This document shows, one piece after another, positions 57,829-64,000 of a stretch of DNA of 64,000 nucleotides. A model generated the notes under the pieces. The model ran no database searches. It was not told the origin of the DNA and worked only from the letters and a program-made list of their open reading frames with translations. The DNA is from Dipteronia dyeriana (taxonomy: Eukaryota; Streptophyta; Magnoliopsida; Sapindales; Sapindaceae): assembly GCA_032871835.1 (NCBI GenBank), contig CM065297.1:43153098-43217097 (forward strand), given 5' to 3'. Every line of letters begins with the position of its first letter. Position 1 is the stretch's first letter. The translations under genes were made by a program, and so were the position numbers.

Positions 57829-58349
57829 AAACATCCCAACAAAAATTACACGGTTAATAGACCATTCCCACACTATGCACAATTGCAAGTGATTTTTGGA
57901 AAAGATCGAGCAATATGCAGTATGTCTTAATCCGCAGCAGATGATTTGGATAACATGGGATTGGAAAATTATGTGTCAGTCACAGCTGGATTCATCCAGT
58001 CTTTTCCTTCCCACTCAAATGTTGCCTCTGCTTCCTCCACCCCAAGTATAGAACAAATACCAAAGTTGAAGAGAAAGAGGAGTGTCAGTTCAGCTGCAGC
58101 AGACATAACTCATGCTTTGAAAAATGCATGGAAAGGACATCTGCAGATATTGCTAAGTTGATTGAAGCTATTAGGGGAGGGAATGCAATGACCCATTTAG
58201 ATGTTGAGCTAGAGGGTATGGGTCTTGATCGTATGCAAGTGATATGAGTTACGATTTATTTTGAAAATAAGCCACACCAGTTGCGTATTTGGAATGGCTT
58301 GAATAACTTCTACAAGCCAGATTTCGTGAAGGCAATTATGGAGGAATGA
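57829..58349 (+). pseudogene. Harbinger Myb/SANT-like protein, exon 2
   Basis: After an acceptor TGATAG (57828) the frame reads VNRPFPHYAQLQVIFGKDRA, which is typical of plant Myb/SANT-like proteins just after the Myb domain. It continues with the acidic DDLDNMGLENYVSV segment, a Ser-rich stretch and the basic PKLKRKRSVSS patch (a possible nuclear signal). After a frameshift near 58140 comes DIAKLIEAIRGGNAM. A final piece ends DFVKAIMEE with TGA at 58347. There are in-frame stops after CSMS and after MQVI. With exon 1 it spans an intron that was about 115 bases before the 8.4 kb insertion. Confidence 0.75.
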
Positions 58350-59147
58350 ACAATTTTATAAATTATTTGGTGAACATGTATGAAGCATATTTAAACTTGT
58401 GTTGTGATGTTTAGATGTTACCTTTTATGATGTTTTTTTTTTATAGAATTGTGAAGAAGTATGAAGCATATTTATAATTATTTTTGGATGTTTAGATGTT
58501 ACCTTTTGTGTTGATTTTTTTCCTTTTTGGAACAGCTAAAAGATTTTATTAATCAAACCAATAAATTTTATTAATGAAGCCAAGCAAACTGGAACGAAAA
58601 TAGAGAACTGACCGCGCAAGTCAAACACAAAAGGCAAGCAGCTGCCAAAAACGACTTTGTCTAAACCAGGACAAAAATCAAGCTTTATCAAAATAAATAA
58701 TAATTAGGGATATTCAAATTCTTTTTATAAAATTCATTTTATAAAATGTATATTACATTGTGCTTTTGGATACAATATATATATCATTATTAATTGTTTT
58801 TATTATTCTTCACTCAACTTTTTCTGATCACCATATTATTATTGTTGCTGGCAAATATGATATATAAATATAAATATAAATATATTTTTAATGATTCAAA
58901 TAAATCTTGTCTTGTCCTAGCTCATTTATCACTATTTATGTCGTAACAAACATAAGATAAGACAAGAAGGGCATTCAGGTCATTTGAAGCCTCTGTCCAG
59001 TCCTGTCCTAGCCATACCAAACGTATAAATAAAACATTTAACAGTTCTGTCCCTGACATACTAAACATAACATGGGGCAAATGTCCTGTCCCATCGCGTC
59101 CCAACCCATCCTGTCCCAACCCATCCTGTCCAGTCTGCGTACAAAAC
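58350..59147 (+). other. Harbinger 3' untranslated region and right terminus
   Basis: AT-rich tail followed from 58905 by subterminal repeats (CCTGTCCCAACCCATCCTG) and the terminal repeat ending near 59147. Phrases CCATACCAAACG and CATACTAAACAT echo the left terminus TTTGGTATG. No coding sequence is supported. Confidence 0.6.
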
Positions 59148-61484
59148 TCATCTCTACTACCTTATTGGAAGCAGATTGGCCCTCTGTCATATCAGCAGAT
59201 CAAGACGGATTAGCAGGTAGGATTTGAGCTCCTCCTTTAACTTAGGCCTCGGCATTATTAGGGGACTTCAAGGAAGGATCTATTCTAGTATCCCCAATGA
59301 CTAGTATAAGGGAGGAGATAGGTCGTTGAACATCTCAGTCTTTTCAATCATTCATGCCAACAACTCAACAAGGACTCGTTTCGGTGGGGGTAGGTCCAGA
59401 CATCTTCTTAGCTCTCTCCAGTATTTTGACCTATCCCAATTCTCAATGATTGTCGGATAAAAAGAGGGAGGTAGAGCCTGAGCTACCTGAAAAGCAGCAT
59501 AAAAGTAGCCATCTCTAAAAGAAGAGTCCACCTCAGCCTCCGAGCTGGTCACCCTGGCACGGAGAGCCTGGTTCTCTTTTTCTAGGACCTTGACTTTTTC
59601 AATCAGGATATTTCTTGCCAGAGCTTGACGTTTTGATCTAAGGGCCTCTTGGTCATAGGCCCACTTCATCTGCTCCAGGTCACATCAAACCACATATAGA
59701 GCTTTCTCGGTGCTATACAAGTCACAATTGAGATTTTACACTGTGTTATGTGATCGGGCGAGCTCCTCCCAGGTTGTTCCAAGTTCTGCCTCATCTTTCT
59801 TTGCACGCCTCCAGTAAGAGTCAACCTGGTGGCTCATGGCAACGTTGAACTTGAAGGCCTATAAGTCATAAAACACATGTTAACAACTATCTAGGTACTA
59901 AGCGTACACGTGAAAAAGTAGTAGGAAATAGGATATTCTTACCTTGGCTAAGAGGTTGAGCCCTTTGTGATCAGTACATCCACTAGCATGGAAGTTATGG
60001 AACCTAGCCCCCCACCTTGGCAAGAAACTACAAATCGATCCAGAACAACATCTTGGCCACTACTTCTTGGTCAGGATTAAGGTTGTTCTTGAGGAGTAAT
60101 AACAATAGTAGTAGTAGTAATTTCAAGGTCTCCTTCCACCCGAGTAGGTGTTACAACATAAGAGAAGGTAGGAGCAGTAGAAGCTACGTTAGAAGCAGCA
60201 ACAACTGTATAAATAGTAGCAGTAGAGGATGTAGTAGTAACTGAAGCACTAGCAGTAATAGTAGAGGCAACAGAGTCTTTACCCATCACCCTCATCAACC
60301 TAGATGCAAATACAACCCTTAAGGATTTGGGTCTAGAAAGAGAAGGGAGAGGTACCCTTGGTACCTTAGGTAAGGCAGGTCCATGCCTAACCTATCTTAT
60401 CGAGATGGAATAAGGAGGGGTTTCTATAGCTCTTGTAGGTAGAGGAGGGGTTTTGGAAAACCTAGTGGTAGGGGATCCATGTGGCGTGGGATATATAGAG
60501 AAATGCAGGTCTTCAGAAGGATCAGGCTCCCTTTGGACTGGTAGAGGAACCGTGAAAACTGTAAGAAACAAGAAGGGTTAGTATCTACCAAAATCAACAA
60601 AGAAGCAAAATAGAGCAGAGTTAGAGATTTTTCTTTTACCAGGGGAAGCAAGAAAGATACAGAGGTAGTGATCCACCCTCTTGCCATCAAAGGAATCTTA
60701 GGTGGGATACCACTGGTTGAGATAGAACCGGTTGATATTAGCTTTCAGAATCGCCTCCGATTATATGGAAAGGGTAGCCTTCACCTAGGCTGGCTTAATG
60801 TTGAATCTTGTAGGAACCTCAAACTCTGTTCCTTGATATGGACCGAGTTATCCCAATCACCTCTAACCATGGCCACTCCTTCGTCCAAGATGTATCCTTC
60901 TTAGTGGCACTCAGAACCATAAACTTCTAGCCATTATTTGCTCGGGCTTACAATTGCCCATTTGGGATTGGGCATTGGCAGTAATCTATATGATGAATCA
61001 AAGCTCATCATGTCCTGGTTCATTTGTGAGGTTATCCTTCTCGCATTATTCTTTCTACAGTACCAAGAACCTCACCAGGTGCCTCTAGAACCCTTGTGTC
61101 AGCTGAAGGGGAGCGAGTTGCAAAATGTAGAGCGCCCTATCAAATGCAACAGTGTGAATCGAAAGCTTTTCTGGAAATGTGGTTTACATATCATACCCTA
61201 GGTATGAGATGGTGATCCTGATACTGGTGGGAATCAAAAAGTCCCTCGTTAGACGACTGATCGAGTTGGCTTTGGCATTCAAATCAGGGGTACACCAAAA
61301 CTCATAAGGAAGAGAAATTACTCCTCCTGGTATATGAGCAGCGTCCTCGGCCAAGTCCCCACAAGCCTTGACCTCAACAGATTCCTCACCAGAGTCTCTT
61401 TCAACTATTTCGACTGAAGTACCAGGATTGTTTGAGAAGCCAACTCCAATAACGATGTTCTAGTTAGAGCAACGATGCTAGATT
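59148..61484 (-). pseudogene. Gypsy-type transposon ORF (PF04195-like), main part
   Basis: The minus strand between 61410 and 60640 translates, with frameshifts, into blocks of the 'putative gypsy type transposon' family: IPGGVISLPYEFWCTPDL, FPEKLSIHTVAFDRALYILQ-LAPLQLTQ and EFEVPTRFNIKPA. It is followed by a low-complexity Thr/Ser/Val region (60298-60077) and an intact 105-residue frame (59669-59352) with a Leu-rich coiled coil and the blocks FRDGYFYAAFQVAQALPPSF and RRCLDLPPPKRVLVELL. GC content is higher than its surroundings. The family accompanies gypsy elements and has no known enzyme activity. No LTRs of its own can be delimited. Confidence 0.6.
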
Positions 61485-61798
61485 TGTTGGGATTACACTC
61501 GATAGCAAGAGTATAATAATTTATTTGACAATCTTTTCATATTAATAAAGTGATTTCTAGTTTAACAAATCTTATAGCATTTATAGTTTAATTATTATAA
61601 TTGTAAAAAGTAAATAATCATAAGGTCAAAAGACTATGAGAAAAGAAGAATTGTTCATACATCTAGATATGTATGAGGTAGACACTGTTCTTTAGTTAGT
61701 CTTTAATAATATTCACAACATAAGATAAAGGTTGGGCGCCTTTTCTTGTCAAATTTGTAGATTCTTTTGCTAGCACATTAAGTGGAATCAAATGTATT

Positions 61799-61806
61799 AT
61801 GGTGAG
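61799..61806. repeat. 8 bp target site duplication ATGGTGAG (left)
   Basis: ATGGTGAG precedes the insertion and recurs exactly at 62233-62240. The uninterrupted LTRs have the similar TTATGAAGAG or ATGATGAG here. Confidence 0.92.
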
Positions 61807-62232
61807 TAGGCTAGCTCACGGTTCCAACCGGTTCTAGTTTCGATTTCGGTTTCGATTCCGAATCCGGAAGGAGCCAAAACTGGAATCAAAACCTTCGGCC
61901 TGTGGTTCCGATTCCGGTTTCGGTTCTGGTTACGGTTTTGGTTCCGGTTTCGGTTCCACCGGTTCCGGTCTGGTTCCACAGGTTCGGTTCCTTTTTTTTT
62001 TTACAATTTAGCATAAGAAAAATAAAAAAATAAAAAAATTATATATTTTTTCTGGAACCGGCGGTTTTGAACTGGAACCGAACCCCTGGTTCAAAGGCAG
62101 TTTTTTCAGACAAGGAACAAGATCTGAACTGCCTCCCTCACGGTACCGGTTACAGTTACGGTTACGGTTACAGTTCATTTCACACAGTTACGGTTCGGTT
62201 CCACGGTTCGAACCGAACCGTGATCATGTATA
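61807..62232. mobile_element. hAT-like non-autonomous element (426 bp)
   Basis: Perfect 8 bp duplications flank imperfect terminal inverted repeats (TAGGCTAGCTCACGGTTC on the left; TATACATGATCACGGTTC as complement of the right, 13 of 18 matching). The inside is made of GGTTCCGGTT-type and GGTTACGGTTACAG-type simple repeats around an AT-rich centre. No coding capacity is visible. The 8 bp duplication and start TA favour the hAT superfamily. The frames at 61797-61979 and 62067-62330 are products of the simple repeats. Confidence 0.85.
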
Positions 62233-64000
62233 ATGGTGAGTCTAAAATCACCAAAGTGTGGTGTCATTGGGCAAAAGAATCCATTGCACTGGGTTCATTG
62301 AATAGGATCACAGTGAAATACTTTATCTAGAACCGTCAATGGATATAAGTTTTTCACTAGAAGACAATCTGAGAGTCTATCTCAATCCTGATACAAATGA
62401 TGGACTTATGGTTGCAAGTGTTATCATTTGAGCTATCAATGAGTATGATTATATAGCATAGTCTATCCTCGATAGTTTGGTGGCATTCATTTGTTAATCA
62501 ATAGAGGACTTCATTTATAGATATGAACATCGTGGCTCCATTTATGAAATGAGAGTAGAATATCATCATATTGATGTTTTGAGTTATTGGATATTAAACC
62601 TTAACGTTAAGTTTTCAATAGTGTCTATTGAAACATGGCTTCTTGACAAGTCAAAATATCCAAGTTCAAAATGTGGTCATATGAGTAAATATGGTAACTT
62701 GGAGAGTTATAGATGGTCTATGAGCTCTTGGCGATAACTGGTATTCATCACGAGGATAAAATTTCTCCATTAAGATTGTCTAGGGTATGAATGAGATATA
62801 TTAACTTATTCCATCTTTAATTAAGAGTGCAATTTTAGTTCTTTAATGCAATGAACTAAAATTAATAGATCAGACATAACTGAGTCATTTGTTGATTGTG
62901 ATTGGGTTGTATCGATTGGAGCATAAATTTAGATAGCCCGCCAAGATCCCCAATCCACACGAACTTGATTAGATCACTTAACATATTCTACCGGACCAAT
63001 TTAGGGGTCCATTTAGAATTGTATTAAGGCATGTGAACTCGTTTCCTTTTGTAAGAATATGTCTACTTCACATGTGGACTTTTTATTAAGGTCCAATGCA
63101 ATTAATAAAATAAGAAAAATAATATATGGCCCATATATATTTGTTGGGCGGCAAGGCTATTTAGAATAACTTAATTTTTTTTTATTATTATTTAGTAAAT
63201 GGAAATTAATTAATTTGTTGATTAATTTAATATTTAATTGAAAGTCAAAAAAAAATTCTAGTAGGAGAAGGTCCCCTTATATTATACTATTATTGGTAGT
63301 ATAACTAATATTATTGACTATATTTGATAAGTAGATAAATAAAAGGAATTATTTATCTAATCAAATTAGGAAGTCTTTAATATGGTTACAAATACACTAT
63401 TGAGTTGGATTAGGAGTCTTGGTGTAGGAAAGAATTCTTTTTGGAAAAGGATTCTTGGTCACCAAGTAAATCTACCTAAGGGTAGAATTCTTTTTTTAAA
63501 AGGATTATTAACCACCAAGTAAATCCACCTAAGGAAAGGATTCTAAACAACCAAGTAAATCCTTCTTAAGAAAGGATTTGTGATACTATATATATAACCT
63601 AGTGAATTTCGGCCAGCCCTAAGGTTTTCTATGAGTGAATTTTGACCAAGCTAGGTAATTTTCAAAAGAGAATTTAATGGGATAAAAATTTAGTTTTTAC
63701 TACAGGCAAAATTCGATCAACTCATAGATATAGGGTGTAGAATTCGGCCAAGGAGAAAAGAGAGAAAGAGAACATTTTTGTTTTTGATAGTACACTAGTA
63801 TCCTTTACATCAAAAGGGTTTTGTATACAAAATCAAATCGGGTTCACACGAGTTTCAATCAATGAGATTGATAATTCACAAGTGACCGGATGTTCTTGGA
63901 TTTTTCTCTTGGAGGATAATTGTAACTAACAAAGAAAAAGATTTTTTTTGTTTCCCTCCTCAGGTATACAATTTAAAGAAAGGGAGCCCACACTCCTAGG

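Larger units (their letters stand above)
45739..59147 (+). mobile_element. PIF/Harbinger DNA transposon, interrupted
   Basis: Both hallmark genes are present: a DDE transposase (47392-48767) and a Myb/SANT protein (48981-49304 plus 57829-58349). The left end GAGTGCATTTGGTATGC is matched by the right end (reverse complement GTTTTGTACGCAG, with CCCATCCTG nearby), an imperfect terminal repeat. The trinucleotide TCA flanks both ends (45736-45738 and 59148-59150), the 3 bp duplication expected of the superfamily, though TTA or TAA is commoner. Without the 8.4 kb SIRE-like insertion it would be about 5.0 kb, a normal size. The exact ends are uncertain by a few bases. Confidence 0.8.
61485..64000 (+). 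repeat. Family A LTR, runs off the window
   Basis: It starts TGTTGGGATTACACTCG and is collinear with 16690-18891 up to the window end, about 0.25 kb short of the LTR end. It contains a hAT-like insertion (61807-62232) and the small recurrent frame at 62549-62737. The left flank (GATGCTAGATT) is gypsy-type sequence. Whether it is a 5', 3' or solo LTR cannot be decided here. Confidence 0.88.

Noticed and set aside
60017..60298. Ser/Asn-rich plus-strand frame and Thr/Val-rich minus-strand frame
   Set aside because: The plus frame is antisense low complexity. The minus frame is part of the decayed gypsy-type ORF and is not an independent gene.
61797..62330. Asn-Arg repeat protein and a Gly-Tyr-rich frame
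   Set aside because: Both are translations of GGTTCC- and GGTTAC-type simple repeats within the hAT-like element.

Overview
The window is plant nuclear repeat DNA: AT-rich and without any intact cellular gene, rRNA, tRNA or CRISPR array that I can see. Nearly every base can be assigned to transposable elements. The primer-binding sites complementary to initiator-tRNA-Met, the Angela/Tork-like and SIRE-like Ty1-copia families, a Tat-like Ty3-gypsy pol with a second RNase H, and a two-ORF PIF/Harbinger element all point to a flowering plant, probably a eudicot. The species cannot be named from this sequence.

Layout, left to right. (1) 1-5873 is the 3' part of an LTR element (family B) that carries a 'putative plant transposon protein' ORF and a 2.6 kb LTR. 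(2) 5874-15046 is a minus-strand copia (family A) split by a pol-less SIRE-like element at 6844-11095 with a perfect CTTAT target duplication. (3) 15047-22110 is plus-strand family A: a pol fragment, an LTR, a 138 bp internal stub and a second LTR. That second LTR abuts a minus-strand LTR (22111-24291) tail to tail. (4) 24292-25138 is a minus-strand B fragment and 25139-27643 a decayed Tat-like gypsy pol. (5) 27644-35402 is family A again, with a minus-strand LTR/pol piece fused to a plus-strand leader-gag-integrase-LTR piece that carries a 1.75 kb unclassified insertion. (6) 35403-45039 is a structurally complete minus-strand family-A copia inserted in the preceding LTR, which resumes at 45040-45487. 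(7) 45488-61484 is a four-level nest: a gypsy-type ORF on the minus strand, hit by a PIF/Harbinger transposon (45739-59147), which was hit in an intron by a gag-only SIRE-like element (49351-57759, duplication AATAT), whose 5' LTR was hit by a solo LTR (55066-57263, duplication CCCRT). (8) 61485-64000 is another family-A LTR carrying a 426 bp hAT-like non-autonomous element with an 8 bp duplication.

How the parts relate. Family A would encode gag, protease, integrase, RT and RNase H, but every copy here is damaged. The structurally complete copy lacks half of gag and the protease active site and has frameshifts at the RT YVDD motif and in RNase H. The two SIRE-like copies share a gag-to-3'UTR junction with no pol, so they probably belong to a gag-only non-autonomous family mobilised in trans. 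The Harbinger element has both expected genes (DDE transposase and Myb/SANT protein), each with nonsense codons. Coordinates of LTR ends with target duplications are base-precise. Junctions of truncated pieces are accurate to roughly 5-10 bases.
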